From the NCBI GenBank assembly GCA_905221605.1, contig CAJNDS010002328.1, positions 124,001 through 188,000 of the forward strand: a DNA stretch of 64,000 nucleotides. Reading direction: 5' to 3'. The notes beneath the pieces were generated by a model. That model had not been told where the DNA came from. It saw only the letters and a list, made by a program, of their open reading frames with translations, and did no database searches. The translations under genes were made by a program, and so were the position numbers. Source of the DNA: Symbiodinium natans. Its lineage: Eukaryota; Sar; Dinophyceae; Suessiales; Symbiodiniaceae. Of this stretch, positions 63,765 to 64,000 are shown piece after piece (the first letter of the stretch is position 1; each line of letters begins with the position of its first letter).

Positions 63765-64000
63765 ACAGGTTAGGAAGATCTCCTTTCATGTAGCTTCCTC
63801 ATTCAGACCTCGCAGTGCACACCCTGCACGCTACTTTGCATTCTTTGCGAACTGCCTGCAGTTCTTCGGTCATCCTATAGGACATGCTTTCGCTGAACTC
63901 CGGCGCAGATCTCAGCATGAAGATGAGAAGGTTTGACACAAACAGACAGTGAGCACAACAGAACTTCTTGCCCAAGCCCAACGCCAGTTTTACGACGGAG

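Overview
The window looks like nuclear DNA of a dinoflagellate, probably Symbiodiniaceae-like. This is an inference from several signs. No long intact genes are present. Instead there are many short open exons (30-280 bp) with GT-AG and GC-AG boundaries and acceptors usually of the form AG|G. The exons lie mostly on the minus strand. Degenerate TTTAGGG-type repeats are scattered through the non-coding DNA, and there are long poly-G/poly-C tracts and many microsatellites. A decayed kelch gene has Ser/Thr-rich linkers. I saw no rRNA, tRNA, CRISPR array, bacterial operon or spliced-leader sequence. Gene models were read by eye, so exon boundaries are approximate unless stated.

Layout. 0-4.8 kb: low-complexity repeat, then minus-strand exons of an ankyrin-like protein and of an unidentified protein. 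6.1-11.3 kb: the clearest gene, a minus-strand SET-domain lysine methyltransferase of the Rubisco-LSMT/SETD3 type, with its SET motifs in correct order over many exons; an exon with a signal peptide lies upstream (12.6-12.9 kb). 14-30 kb: minus-strand exons of unidentified proteins. 30.6-31.8 kb: frameshifted kelch pseudogene. 33.5-37.8 kb: a near-pure poly-G tract, then exons of a multi-pass membrane protein and other unidentified exons. 38.1-39.8 kb: an interrupted tandem duplication. 40-56 kb: short exons, mostly minus, with a few plus-strand candidates. 58.0-59.6 kb: a minus-strand calcineurin-like metallophosphoesterase. 60.4-63.8 kb: more minus-strand exons.

The most interesting signal is a set of short inverted-repeat elements in at least three families with more than one copy, plus singletons. 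Most are 82-117 bp; three inferred introns are longer (one of 154 bp, and 224 bp for the largest singleton). Their ends coincide with exon/intron borders: the left end supplies GT next to an open exon and the right end supplies AG. Removing them as introns joins open reading frames in several cases (60.8, 4.1, 16.2, 46.0 and 46.5 kb). They look like introner elements, meaning transposon-like sequences that create introns on insertion. Telomere-type repeats also appear mostly inside presumed introns.
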